Origin: Paramacrobiotus metropolitanus
Taxonomy: Eukaryota; Tardigrada; Eutardigrada; Parachela; Macrobiotidae
Assembly: GCF_019649055.1 (NCBI RefSeq)
Contig: NW_026570297.1
Location: 186,001 to 250,000 of the forward strand
Length of the DNA: 64,000 nucleotides
Direction of reading: 5' to 3'
Made by a program: the position numbers and the translations under genes. The notes under the pieces were generated by a model, which did not search any database, had not been told where the DNA came from, and worked only from the letters and a program-made list of their open reading frames with translations. Below, piece by piece: positions 27,501-39,300 of the stretch (its first letter is position 1; each line of letters opens with the position of its first letter).

Positions 27501-28462
27501 GGACGGATCATGGAATGTCGATGCTCCCACTTGTAAATGTATGTACACAGTCACGAATGTAGATACATATTTACGTAACAAAACAATGGTAGAGCTAAAT
27601 TTACTGTAGCAGATACCCGTATATCCGAAAAAGCTTAATTATTGTGACCTTTACCCAGATGTCATGTGCGGAAAGCCGATGGAAGTGAAACATGCTAAAG
27701 CGCATTACAACGGCACAGAATACGGAAGTTACGTCAAATACATTTGTAAAGAAACATACTTCCTCCATGGAAAATCGGAGATCTTCTGTGCCGAAAACGG
27801 GCACTGGGATCCATTACCGGAATGCAGCAGTAAGAACCCTTGAACTTCTTTTGATAGAAAATTTCACCTACTTGATAATTCTGTGATCGTAGCCCTTCCA
27901 CCTGCAGAAGAAAAAGTGCAAGCAGGTATGCAGCGAGCATGGACATAACTGGAAAGGAGTTACGTGTTCTAAATTTTGTTTTAATTTACAGGACGACTGC
28001 TTGATGATGAAGCTAACGTCAGCAGCCCGAAGAAGGCCGCTGAAGGCGGGGCCACGAGTCACGCCAGCCAATTGGGGATGGGCATCGGCATTGCCGTCGC
28101 CTGTTTACTGGTGATATTGACCTTTGTCGGCAGCGTTATCTGGATAAGAGTGTAGGTACATATTATGTGTGCGTTCTTCAGTTTTCCAAAAATTTATATG
28201 GGAATATGAATTCGTTTTTGTTTCCCTGTGTTTTTGCCTTTTTCAAACCGTATAGAATAACTCTCAGTCATTTTATTTCTAGTACCTACAAACTAAAACA
28301 TCGAACCTAACATTTTGCAGACGCGGTCGAAAGAGTCATCTGGTGGATCTGCCCATCGGACGGACCACCTATGTGGATCCTAATTTCTCCTTCAAACCCA
28401 AAGCTCACGTCCAGGTCACCAAAGCCTATGTTAATGATGGATTCGATAGTACAGCTCTATGA
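18592..28462 (+). CDS. fw: Furrowed-like selectin: CCP/F-type lectin/C-type lectin transmembrane protein
   Basis: Eighteen exons, 1072 aa: 18592-18658, 18914-19090, 20681-20890, 21776-21871, 22780-22902, 23058-23345, 23547-23592, 23659-23762, 24128-24490, 24754-25113, 25796-25975, 26188-26541, 27096-27263, 27362-27538, 27659-27829, 27893-27925, 27992-28151, 28321-28462. Order: signal peptide (MIFWKVLSTFIILIFSRI...); one CCP/sushi domain; an F-type (fucolectin/tachylectin-4) domain (NVALNKPVNAS, PWWQVDLLGFYDIYGL, then LSFCEAQIF); a C-type lectin domain ending WNDQLCNVEANWICQY; ten more CCP domains, each with paired Cys and a late Trp; one membrane segment (IGIAVACLLVILTFVGSVIW); and a 50-residue cytoplasmic tail. 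This order matches the insect furrowed family, cell-adhesion receptors implicated in planar polarity and eye/bristle development in Drosophila. CCP exons mostly end in the same phase, as expected for exon-shuffled modules. The gene name rests on architecture; the domain calls are firm. Confidence 0.88.
23346..23546 (+). repeat. Intron of the lectin-domain exons, duplicated at 25241
   Basis: This intron (donor gtatgctgc, acceptor tatctgcag) is the source or sister of a copy in a later intron of the same gene. Shared segments include gtgacactgtactaca and ttgctgtatctgca in the same order. Confidence 0.8.
25241..25457 (+). repeat. Copy of the 23346-23546 intron inside a later intron
   Basis: The copy begins at gtacgctgcttttttcagtt and ends at tatctgcat, so it matches the other intron from its donor to its last base; the acceptor CAG is now CAT. 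It lies in the 25114-25795 intron. The two copies differ by scattered substitutions and small indels, so the duplication is not brand new. Confidence 0.8.
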
Positions 28463-28594
28463 TGACAGCACTGTCTTCTGTGTGGTGTCTGTGGCGTTCT
28501 TTTGTACAGTTTTTGTATTCACTTGGCTTTGTTGCTCTCGTACGAAATCAGGATGCGCCTAATACTGCCTGATGCAAATTATTTTAAAATACTC

Positions 28595-28600
28595 AATAAA
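28595..28600 (+). terminator. Poly(A) signal of the furrowed-like gene
   Basis: AATAAA lies 133 bp after the stop codon, within AT-rich sequence, and no other exon follows before the next promoter. Confidence 0.6.
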
Positions 28601-29027
28601 TGCCAGAAACAAACTTACACATCTGCCGGTAAATTCCTTCTACTTTGCTTATAATACAAAGTCCAGTCGAAGTTTATTCTGATACCTGAGGAACAACCGA
28701 TGCTATCGCGTAATACAATTATTTATCAACCCGTCGTACAGGCGGCAGACGATGATTGTGATCACATGTCAACATGGCGCGTGAGCCACAGAACGTGCAT
28801 ATCGCGATTAAACATAACATCCAGCGTATAAATAGAAACTTGCTGGGTAAGCTAAATCTGCCTGTGGCAGTACTTCCAGTCTACATCGCACGTTGTAAAC
28901 AGCTGGGCGCTTCAGGTCGTCCTACACACACAAGATAGTATTTTAACCGGCTGGAATCTCCACGATTAATTTCCTACTCGTAGTACGGTGTTCTCGAAGC
29001 AGGAGTCTGATCCATTCATCGTCAAAA
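28601..29027 (+). other. Short intergenic region and 5' UTR of the FAS1 gene
   Basis: About 430 bp separate the furrowed-like poly(A) signal from the FAS1 start codon. It contains a TATA box at 28827 and a probable unspliced 5' UTR of about 170 bp. Confidence 0.5.
28827..28834 (+). promoter_or_regulatory. Predicted TATA box of the FAS1 gene
   Basis: TATAAATA in the context gcgtataaatag, 201 bp before the ATG at 29028. Initiation would fall near 28858. Motif and position only. Confidence 0.5.
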
Positions 29028-31176
29028 ATGTACACCTTTATCCCAATCATAGCAGTATTATGCGGACTGTCAGCAGCCAATTTGCAGTTGGACTGCCGTT
29101 ATGATCCGCGTACAGGACGGCCGCGGTATGCTGATAGTAAGCACAATGTACTGGAAATGGCGACCTGTATGGGGCATACCAGTTATCTGGAGGCGTTGGA
29201 GGAAACCGGCAGCCTGCATATCCTGCTCAATAAAGGTATCACTGCTGCGTTCCGGAATTACGCGTTCCTGTTTAGTTGTAGCGGGGGCAGATTACAGAGG
29301 GGCGTTCAGCTTAGGGAGCAATGTTGTTTTCAGGTATTACTGCATGGATTCCTACCAATGATGCGTTTGCGAAAATCAGTACGGCCACACGCGATTTCTG
29401 GCATCATCACAAATCGTACTACAAGAACTTGATGAAGTAAGCTGCTCATCGGATGCAGGCTCATTTGCATCCATTGAACTTGATCGAACAGATAGAAAGC
29501 AATCTACAATTATTTTTTAACATCCTGTGCAAAGGATTTCGAGATACAGAATGTTTAAAATGTGCCGGTGCTTGAGATTTCACAAAGTTTTTCTGTTCCC
29601 ATCTGTTTGTAAGGTAAAGCGGAAATACACTCGAAGTATGTCTATGGATTTTGGCGCCGGCGGCGAAGTGTTAATTTTTGAAAACAAAACTTTTGTGCGC
29701 TTAGCCTTTCCGTGGAATAATACTACATGTAGAATTTGTAATTCCGTTTTAATTTTCGATTAAGAAATTCTTAATTAAAACAATATACGTCATTTTATAA
29801 AACTGAATAGGCAGGAAGTGCCAAGACAATATGCATGGTGCATAATTGTATTTATTATAGATATCACGTCATTAAGGGTCGCTATAACGTGCAAGATTTA
29901 GTCAACGATGTGGAGAGCTACGACACCTACGCTGAACCATGCGGCACTCGCGCTCGTTACGTTAATTTCGATGGTTTTAGCAAAAACGTAAGAATATGTC
30001 ACAAGGTGCTACTTTCAAGGTGCTACTTTCACTGCAGGATGCTTTTTCCAAAGTCATTTGATGCAGGCTTGGTAATTCGTGCTGAAACTCATTGCTTCGT
30101 ATCTATTGTGCCATTAGATCAGCGTGTATATGGGCGCGGTGATCAATTCCACCAATCATCAAGGATCAAACGGAGTGATCCACATTTTGGACGACGTGGT
30201 CAAACTGATGATGAATGAAACCATACTCAAAGTCATTCAAAAACACAGCCAATTCTCTAAAGTTCTGGAAGCGGTCAAAAGTGTCGATTTGAATGATCGC
30301 TTATCAGGTAAACGCATCGCTACGGATTATACATGCGCACTGCATGAACTCGTCGACTCGTAATCTGTTGTGAAACAAGAGTTCAAACTTTCCGATTATG
30401 GCGCACTAAGAAAAAGCAAAACAGTAACCACTAGATTGTAATTATCTCATTATCAGACCATGATCAAAAGGCGAGCTGCCATTTCGAAAAGCTGAAAAAT
30501 AATTTACCACAATATTAGTTGTAGTTTTTTTTTAAATTTTCACCCAAGATGTGCGTAACTGTAAAGAGCATCAGTGCTTAAAATTAAGCCGCTTATCTAA
30601 ACAATCAGCTGCATGAACATGACCTTTGAATCTGTTAAATGCGGCAAACATTTAGCGGACGATCCTCCCCGGACATTTTTGGCACCCTCTGATGATGCAA
30701 TTAGCAAATTACCGGACGGAGCATGGGAAAAATTAGTTAGCAATCCTGCTGCCCTTACCGGTAAATGCATGGTTTTTTTATTTACTCTCACGGTTACGGT
30801 GTGGATCGGTTGTTTTTGCTTTCTTTCATACGCAGAAGTCCTGTTGTATCACATTTCACCTCTGGGTTCCTGGTATTCCGCCGGTTTGGCTGTGGACGGG
30901 ATGTCGGTGCCGACGCTGAGCAAGAAAGGCAACTGGACCATTCGGGTCACCGACGGTTAGTTACCACATCAGCCGGCGCATGTGTTGTTCCAAAACCATT
31001 TCTGATTGTTGTTGTCATTGCACTTCATTCAAAATTTATCGTATTTGCTTACAGATGGCATCCAGGTGGACAAAGGGAATTTAGTTATCACTGATCTGCC
31101 GGCAACGAACGGCGTCGTGCATTCCATTGACACGGTCCTGATGCCGAAGTCTGTACGGAAGTGGCTGTATTATTAG
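29028..31176 (+). CDS. Secreted fasciclin-domain (FAS1) protein
   Basis: Seven exons, 357 aa: 29028-29235, 29334-29436, 29861-29987, 30118-30359, 30609-30760, 30836-30955, 31055-31176. An N-terminal signal peptide (MYTFIPIIAVLCGLSAA) is followed by FAS1 repeats. The first has GITAWIPTNDAFAKI and later GVIHILDDVV; the second has RTFLAPSDDAISKLPDGAW, LLYHISPLGSWYSAG and a terminal NGVVHSIDTVLMP. FAS1 proteins are extracellular adhesion or matrix molecules. No membrane segment or GPI-like tail is visible, so the protein is probably soluble or matrix-bound. A Cys-containing stretch of about 25 residues is inserted between the opening helix of the second domain (HSQFSKVLEAV) and its core. That stretch depends on a splice donor at 30360; an earlier donor at 30308 breaks the frame, so I chose the later one. 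Confidence 0.85.
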
Positions 31177-31589
31177 CTGTACTAGTTGTGTACGTTTCAA
31201 TTAAGCATTTTCGTAACATCGCACGTTGCACTTGTCCCGAAACGATATAATTTTTATGTTGGTTTTTTACTATAACCCGACAGGATTCTTTCTAACAGAA
31301 TGTGGCAGAATTGTTTGATTATAAACAAATATATTTGCAGTTTCTTGTTTTATCCTAATTTTCATTTAAGCCGAGTCGACAAACTATTGCGCAAAGTATC
31401 CCCAAAACATCTCGCAAAAGGATGCAACAGTAAAGCGTTGGTGAAATGTGCTTCCACATGCCTTCGGTTGTCGTCAAGGATTGCCTTAATATTCCAAAGA
31501 AAACCCAACAGAACAACAAAACTTATTTTCAGTCATACGAACTTAAGGTGACCTATTCCAGGGGGCGAGGTGGTCTGGTATTTCGTTCT

Positions 31590-34500
31590 TCAGTCGTCCG
31601 ACGCAAGCAGCCAAAAAGTTGGAACTAATCCATAACTCTAAAGACGTTCGAGTCGAAAACGAAAACGATTACAAGCGATCGTAAAATTAACAGGCAACGA
31701 TAATAAACGAAACAAGCGAGCTTTTAGCACAGATTTGTGTTCTCAGGTCACAGTTATATTACCTTGAGATTAACAAGCCCCCGAAATATTAGCGAAAATG
31801 GTGGCTGATGACCGTGTAGCACTGCTTCCACTCTTGTGCTAATTTGGACGCTACCAGCTGATCATAACGAGAAAATTGGTACCTCTATGCATTGCGTATT
31901 ACGAGTACTGTATAACTGTACTCTTCTTACGGTACTCTTCGTTTACTGCACCTGGTGACGAACTAGCGAGGCGGGATGCCAGATTCACTGTGTCTCCAAA
32001 ACTGTAATAACATGCATTGTACAACAAAAGTTTCATAGCTCTCGTTATCAGTGATTGTTACTTCGACGGATTCGCTTAAATTCTTATCGATATCTTTTAA
32101 TGTGCCTGACTGGCATCAATCACTTTACTCACAGACAGTAATGTTTGGTCTTCGTGCCCACAATGCCGGCTACGACGGTGCCTATATGAAAGATAATTAT
32201 ACGGTTCATACCTTATGGACCGTCCACAACACAGGACTCTTAATTTTCAATTGTACTTTGTACAACAGATTAATATTAACGTAAGTAATTAACTAACCGG
32301 TGTGTATTCCTGTACATAATGCAATACGTTGCCCACCGAACATGTTACTGGCAACCGTCACTTGCGCTTGCAGCGCAAATAGCGCCACCTCCACAGCATG
32401 GGCATTTCCGTTGTTTTGCGCCGGAATTCCACCGACAACCTGCAATTATTAGTGCAACAATCGTGTATCCGATGACCGGTGCAAATTCAGTGGTTCTGCA
32501 AAGCGTTTCTACGTATGGAGCATTTGTGTAATCTATTGTTCTTGCTGTCTTTTAATTTTCAATGTTCTCAAGCCTCATTACTACAGTATTACCATACCAT
32601 ATAATCGTCCATAACAGATTCCACTTTAGAAATATTGTACTGCGCCAGACAATGATCCAGTTCCAAGTACAGATCATTGAGGACGTTGAAGATAGTTTTT
32701 GGATCACTGCTACTAGTTAACGCGTTGATATTATGGATTTTGTTAAAGGACACGGTGACACATTCGAATAGCTCCGGTGCTATAAACTCTTGTCTGAGCA
32801 ATCGTTGAGCAACCGTTCTAAGAAAATGCCAATTTTATTAATTTGTTTCTTCTAAAAAAGTTAGTCCGCGCTTGTCATGCATGGTTGCTGTGGCTGTTGA
32901 CCTTTGCTATACTTTTAGTGTTTACGTTAATACGGTAGACAAAAGCTTGTACGTTAATACGGTAGACAAAAGTGAGCAACCTGGGTAGAATTTCCTGGAT
33001 TATGAATGCCGATCGTTCCATTTCTTCGAGAAGCAAGCTGTTCTGTTCATAAAATCGTTTTTCTAGTTCGCTGGAGTACGAATCGAGTTTTTTCACCAAT
33101 ACGTCAAAATACGATTTATGACCATGTCGTCCAGATATGTTCTGAAGTATGTGCTGTACGGTGGCTAAACTGGGTCGTAACGCCGCGTCAGGGCGGTTGC
33201 ACTGTTGGATACAATCGAAAAACGCTTTCGACGGTGTATTTCCCGTTCCTAATAAAAAGTATAATATGCCCACATGGTGATATCCTGTAAGCAATCGTCA
33301 GCATACCAGTAGCGCCAATGCAAGCGAGCCTCTCATGCTGATGGTCATGATACGCCCGCTGCATCACTTCACACGTTAAACGTCCAAATGCCGCCACGTC
33401 TTCCGACTGCAGTCTGTTAGTCGCACTATGAAGTTCCGTTTCGTGGAAATTTATCCCGAAATCGGTGAGGCGAATGGCGTAGTGTGATGCCACCATGCAG
33501 TTGGTGGTGGTCAATGCACCATGGTGACCGATAATCGAAGCGTGTATAGCTATGAGGCCCTAAGAATATTTTACCTTTGGTACAACAAGCGGCATTGTTC
33601 TAATAATATTGAAGTAGAAAATTATTTTTAATGATCAAGTTCTTATGAGATCAAGTTCTTATGAGATCTCAGCGGCTGCTGGCTTTCTGAAAATTACGTG
33701 AACATCAAAATGTGTTTTACCTCAACGATGTCGAGTAACATTGAGAGGTGCAGCATGCTGTCGATCCACTTGATGTCGCACGTTAGCACATCTCGTAGAG
33801 AACCCTTTGGAAAGTATTCGCTGATTATCCACAAGGCGTCTGGTAGAAAGGTCACTCCGTACAGTAGGGCGACATGTTCGGTTTTCATGTTTATCCGCTA
33901 TGAAAGACCATATTTGTGCGACGACTAGTACAGTCAGGAGTATTATACGGTAGTAGTGACTAGTGATACCATCAGGAAATTCGCGTATCTAGTTGCACCA
34001 AGCGGGCTTCTCACCTACTCTAAACTACGGTAAAAACGTATACACTCACCGCAGTTAAAATAGTCAACTGTTTTTGTGACAGCAAACTGCTACGCTCGGG
34101 CCACGAAGCATTCCGACACCAAACTGTTTTTCCGCGATACGTGGCTTTCTCTAAAAATATTTATCTAAGTTTTTAAAACTTGCTTCCGGCTATATCCTAT
34201 GATACATTTTGCACTGCATGGCTTCATAGTTATCATAATTTTACGCAATTTATCGGTAAAAATTGATTACTTACGGCCACGACTGCTTCGTGGGACAATC
34301 TGCAGTAAAACAGGAAAACTGCATATATTATGGCACTATATGGTTTTATTAACATTGTGGAGAAGATCAATACAATGCCCAGCCTCACATCGGGAAGTTG
34401 AGATAAAGGGCGGGAAAATTCCAGCTCGTTAAACGGTATGATCCAGGATTGTCTTCCTCTGTGCTTCCTGGAATTTAAAAATATAATTATGCGCAAAATA

Positions 34501-36911
34501 AGTTGTAATAAATAAATGCCTCCAAGCACCAACCTATGCCAGTATATAGCGCCGATCGTAATTAAAATTATCAAAACGATTAGTAGCACTCCGGTTGACA
34601 GGATTTTCGGTCGGTAGTTATCTGCAACGTTTCGGATCGATAATTTATAAAACAAGTTGTCCTTGTAGCAAAAAGGGCAACAGCCAGATGATTTGTCTAG
34701 TTGTCACCTTGACATTCTTCAGCGTTTCCGGTGTATCCACAAGGGGGCCGGTTTAATGGAGCAGATGCATTTCCTGGCCAGTAAATACGGTCGACTAATT
34801 GTTCCATCTGGCTGGTGGTTTTATTCCATCTCAGAATTTCCTGTTAGAAGAAGAGTGTTTCCTGCACGGAGTGTCAGTTACCGGAATGTTGAGGTTTCTC
34901 TGTTGTATTAAAGGGAATTCCGTTTACTTGGAAATGACTAGAGCTATTATCCGGGAGTTTTTTGATCCCGTACTCATTATCCTTATCACCCTGATCGTTT
35001 AGTTTAACACAGCCAATCAGCGAGCAGAATGTCCGGTTCCATGCTCTGCGTGCTAAATCTCTTGAAGCCCGACGAGTATCTTCTGCGATCAGCTGCGAAA
35101 TACAATAACCTGAATATCATTTGAATTTCGTTTGTGAAAATTGGCTTCGTTGTGCACAATTTGCCAGAACCGCTATATAAATTGTAGTAACTGTGACTAA
35201 CCTCCGCAGCAACCATAATGCCTTCATAGAAGCCGGTAACTAAAGCAGTAACCTGCGAGAAGTTCATCTTGTTAATTAGAAATTCATCTTTATTAACTAG
35301 ATTAAATTACTGTACTTCATCATTCTTTGGATATCGTAAGCCATAATCTGACCAAGAACGGTTCTTGATTTCTGACAAGACCGGTGCTTTTACCGCACTC
35401 CATTCTTGATGCCGGGTGACTAGCAAGAGATACTGGTATGCGTCTCGTACATCCTGCAAATAGATTCATAATCTTGTAGGAGATAGGGAAAAACGCTCGC
35501 ATCAAATCTAAAAAAATTCTCTCAAAGGTTGTCTGTGTACATCATCATCGGGGTAGCCCAGATCCGGGTAAATTCCAAAGGCGGCTGTGGATCGAAAGGG
35601 CTCGTACCCAATAAAAACCTGTGCGGAGAGTACTGCTGGTTGACAACATCTTGAGTTCAAAAGGTAAATCAGGAGAGCTGCCGATAACAACTTGGATATC
35701 TAAACGTTGTGATACGTACATAGTCACCTTTAGCCATCCCCAGTTTCTGCGCGGCTTTCTATGAGAAAATTAGTTTGGAATCGAATTAATTTAGCTTACA
35801 GTTAGAAGCGTCAGAAATAATTTTACCATCACGGAACGAAGACGAGAACCATGCGTCAGGAATATAAAAACTGCAAAAGTGCGGTAGTAATTTAAAGACG
35901 ACAAATTCAGTGCGGAGTCATACTTGATCTTAAAAAAACCTTGGCAGGAACTTACTTCTACTAGACTTGGCAGCCTGAAGCAAAAACTGTCCATGTTGTG
36001 GATTTGTGATAAAATTGTAATGCAAATGTGTATAGCTAATCTGCGGAGTTTTTTCCAGAAGACGGAGCAGAGAACGGCATTGCAGTTGCAGAAAATTAAT
36101 CTCCACTGCCGCTTCATCACAGATGAGAGTGATGCTCGTCCAGTTGAAATAGCGCAGCACATCGAGCATCAAAGCCGACACTTCCAGCTGGCGATATGGG
36201 ATGAATCGAAGGAGCGAGGGAAAGCGAATGCGTGAATCTAACACGGGATCCGTGCCACCGCTATATTTAAGGAGGTCATGCAGTATTTGCTCAAGAGAAT
36301 CGTTACGACAATAACAAGCGATTACGTACGAAGTGACAGTGAGGATGTTCCATTCTACAAATGCAAATAAAGCGCTGGTAAATTGCCAGTTTATTTCCGG
36401 TTATTTACGGTAAATATCTGACCTCGGGATAAATCACTCAAGGCAACAGCGGCTTCGCTGCAAGCTAGAAATAAATCAGTTTTCTGATTTTGGTACTTCC
36501 CATAATTCAAGACAAGAAACGTGATGTATCAGTAACATCAGTTGGATTTATCAGTCATAAGTCTCACTTACCAGAAGCAAGAAGGACAATTCTATCGGTA
36601 GGATACATCACGGTGTAGTTGTAATAGAATTGCGCAAATAAATGCGCAGCGCGTGTTTCCATGGCCGGACAATTTGTCACATTGTGGCTTCTCAAGGTGA
36701 TCAATGAGGAGTTTATCTGAGAATAACGAGAACTGACTTCTTCCAGCGCCATATCAATAGCGGCACCGATATAGTCCAGGCTGTACGGCAAGTGCGATTC
36801 AGCATGAATGGATACGAATACCACATTTACGGTGTTGTTAAGGTCATGGGTTAGTGTCGTGGTCATCAGCAGCGATACAAAGCAACAAACGACCAATCCG
36901 TACAAAAACAT
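31590..36911 (-). CDS. Receptor guanylyl cyclase with altered metal site (paralogue 1)
   Basis: Twenty-two exons, 998 aa, all phases agree: 36911-36572, 36464-36423, 36354-35956, 35870-35827, 35758-35720, 35618-35541, 35453-35316, 35252-35202, 35092-34928, 34840-34708, 34621-34534, 34467-34389, 34148-34050, 33897-33721, 33559-33307, 33248-32981, 32817-32598, 32439-32298, 32181-32133, 32001-31952, 31857-31763, 31637-31590. Order: signal peptide; ANF-receptor ligand domain (LRYFNWTSITLICDE, LGMAKGDYVFIGYEP, NRTFCSLIGCVKLND); membrane segment in exon 11; kinase-homology domain (SEYFPKGSLRDVL, LTDFGI); dimerisation helix; cyclase domain. GIHTG, YCLFGDTVN and ASRL are kept, as are the guanine-recognising Glu (KVES) and Cys. 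The usual FSDIVGF motif reads FNKIHNI, so the first metal Asp is Lys; the second Asp (MDDYM) remains. Natriuretic-peptide-type receptors make cGMP at the plasma membrane, but this one may be catalytically weak or a partner subunit. Confidence 0.9.
32923..32972. repeat. Direct repeat of 23 bp, two copies
   Basis: tacgttaatacggtagacaa... occurs at 32923 and again at 32950, 27 bp apart, inside the cyclase intron just after exon 16. Probably slippage or local duplication; it does not touch coding sequence. Confidence 0.85.
33633..33664. repeat. Tandem 16-bp duplication
   Basis: gatcaagttcttatga occurs twice head to tail in an intron of the receptor cyclase. No function is suggested. Confidence 0.85.
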
Positions 36912-37607
36912 GGTTCTGAATCATTAACTGGAATGGCTGGAATGGCCAACAAAATCATGGGGAGATTGTTAATTCCAACTTGCAGTTAAATTCCCTCGAC
37001 GTTTTACGCACGCTGTATTTTGTACCGTACATCGGACTTCTGTGTTTAACCGTCAACAGTGTCTCTGGAAGAGGGGTTCGTTGTTTCAAGCTTTCCTCTT
37101 GCGGACGGAATGACAACAATGCACAGGAAATGCACTGATGACATGACAGCGTAATACCTAATTCTGCTTGCTCTCAACCTGTCTTGCGTCTGGGTGACAG
37201 CGTAAGGACGACTGCCTGGATGACGCAAAGGGGCCATAAATATAGCCGGTTCGACGGCACTGTATAATAGCGGATATTGTATATATATGTTATTCCTACC
37301 ACACAGAAATATCGCTTCCGTTTTACCTGCTTCTTAAGTAATAATGCATATACAGTACATGATACCGTTCATAGTAACGCAGTATTAAGTGCATGGCTTT
37401 TATCATTACTTTACTGCACGTCAAAGCATACAGCCCACTGTGTAATCATTAATCAAGCAGAGAAATTGCTAAAATCATCAAAGAAGTTCATTTATTCAAT
37501 TTTATAAAGCATGAGATAATTCTGCTGAAATTCAGCGTTGCTCCTACTGGTGCACGTGCTTGAACCGTACAGGGCGCTATAACTCTGTAGTCTGTATACA
37601 ACGTTGT

Positions 37608-37658
37608 ATGCATAAGCGTTGTTTATCTGGTTCAACCAGATAAACAACGGTTATGCAT
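37608..37658. repeat. Hairpin A: 25-bp inverted repeat, 1-nt loop
   Basis: Arms atgcataagcgttgtttatc... (37608-37632) and its complement (37634-37658) pair with one mismatch around a single central base. It lies 7 bp from hairpin B. It is not bounded by a recognisable transposon end or a coding exon. Confidence 0.9.
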
Positions 37659-37665
37659 CTAAATG

Positions 37666-37719
37666 AGACTGTTTTAGCGGTAACCAACCAGACTTGGTTG
37701 GTTACCGCTAAAACAGTCT
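37666..37719. repeat. Hairpin B: perfect 25-bp inverted repeat, 4-nt loop
   Basis: Arms 37666-37690 (agactgttttagcggtaacc...) and 37695-37719 are exact reverse complements around gact. Sequence differs from hairpin A, so the two are not copies of each other. Confidence 0.93.
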
Positions 37720-39200
37720 GTCATGGTGTAATTATCTCGCACCCACGCATTTCGAAAACGCTTACTTCGTGGGCAACGACTGCATAAGCGCCAAAGCAGA
37801 AACTACCACTGATAAATAACACACTGCATGACACTGCTCATCAAAGAGGATCTAGGTAATGTCTTCTTTAACGCCATTCATCATCCAAGTCCTGGGGTGG
37901 TTTTTGTCCCATCTTCAAAGCACGTATAATGCATGCCGGTTATGAGACAGTAAATTAAAGAAATTGGCTGGCCTTTACGTAGGAGACCGGACCGGTCTTA
38001 CAGTGGCGACTCGAAGGCAGCCTGAAATATTTTGCCGCTGCTTCCGTAAAATTGTACTGCCACTGAGGAATTACAATAAAAAAGGATTCCTGCAGCACCT
38101 ACGATTCCAATGTCCCGGACCTGTGACTCGATTAGAACCATGATCAACCATCGATATCATTTTGTATCAACAACACTTTCCTGATGGAGACAGTCTGCTA
38201 TCGAAACAGCAATGAGAACAGCTTCTTAATCCAGTATGCTGACGAATAGGGGCGTATTTTTTTGAAAAGCAACCCACTGACAGCCATGTACAAACACCAA
38301 GAAAGGTTTAAGCAAAAGTGTAGGGTTGCTGGAGATGACCAGTCAGACGAGTTTCCCGTCTGGAGCCTCATCACGCTCACTACTAAGCGCAAGCGCTCCT
38401 TATAGTTGATGGAAACATAAAAAAATTTTGGCGTTTTTGGTGACAGGGTTGATAATGTAAGTTACGTCAAGGTCTTGTGGATTCTCTGACTTTAAAAGCA
38501 GCCTGCTGTAAGTTTGGCAGAATGATGAGCTGCCGTAACAAACTAGACAACAAGGGTCCGTGGAAACATTTGGACGCCCTGAAACCTAAAACGCTATCCA
38601 ACACAATAAAAAAGATAGGGCGCATGTGCCTGAAATCAGTTTTACCGTTTTTGCAAGTGCCGCTTTTGCCGTGCCACGTCAAAGCCAAAGGTAAACGTCA
38701 AAGTCTAAGGTAGCAGAATGGAAATAATTGTTAAGAAACGATACTATGGCCAGTGCAGTTATCGTTTCTGACTGCTTGGTAAAAATAAACAGCAAAACCG
38801 GCGCCACTCATTGCGACTGTAGACATTATGCTTAGTTCCGACTTCCGAGTAACATTCGACTCTATTGACTAATGTTAATGTTCAGCTCAATGCATCTCTC
38901 AACTTGTGAATTTGAAAACCGTGTGCACTGGATTCTTTGTTTTCTATTTGACTGCCCTTTTTGTGGCGCAGTTTAATGGATGTTGCAAATTCAGATGCAT
39001 CCTTACATGGATTCTTTTAGATTCGTTGCATATAGTTAGTCAATAGATTACAGAAGAAGTAATGGGCCGTAAATTTGTGTAATTGTTGTCACCGAATCAA
39101 GTGGCACCATACAGTGATCGTCGTCGGCTCCACAGACGTGTCTATGATACGGCGTAACGCCTTCGAAAACACCGACATTAAAATAAGTTTTAAACTTTAA

Positions 39201-39300
39201 AAAAAGCCGATCTCTGGTCTCGACATAAGCCGATCTCTAAGTAGTCTCTGCCGATCTCTCTCTAGTCTACTCGTGATAAGCCGATCTCTACCCTAGTCTC
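39201..39300. repeat. Imperfect tandem repeat with gccgatctct units
   Basis: Four copies of a gccgatctct core spaced about 24-35 bp apart, with tagtctct-like spacers between them. Intergenic; likely a decayed minisatellite. Confidence 0.75.

Noticed and set aside
32590-32817. Receptor cyclase 1 as a truncated gene ending at the stop after DYMVW
   Set aside because: A donor within ATGGTATGG leads to five further in-phase exons that complete the cyclase domain down to 31590.
37608-37719. Paired hairpins as a microRNA cluster
   Set aside because: Stems are near-perfect with 1- and 4-nt loops, unlike typical pre-miRNA hairpins with bulges and longer loops; kept only as an unexplained structure.
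38477-38713. 78-codon basic, Cys-containing frame, considered as a transposase remnant or small secreted peptide
   Set aside because: No recognisable motif or signal peptide, and an equally long antisense frame covers the same bases.
39201-39300. Repeats with a constant core, considered as a CRISPR-like array
   Set aside because: Units are short, irregular and in animal intergenic DNA; it is a degenerate tandem repeat.
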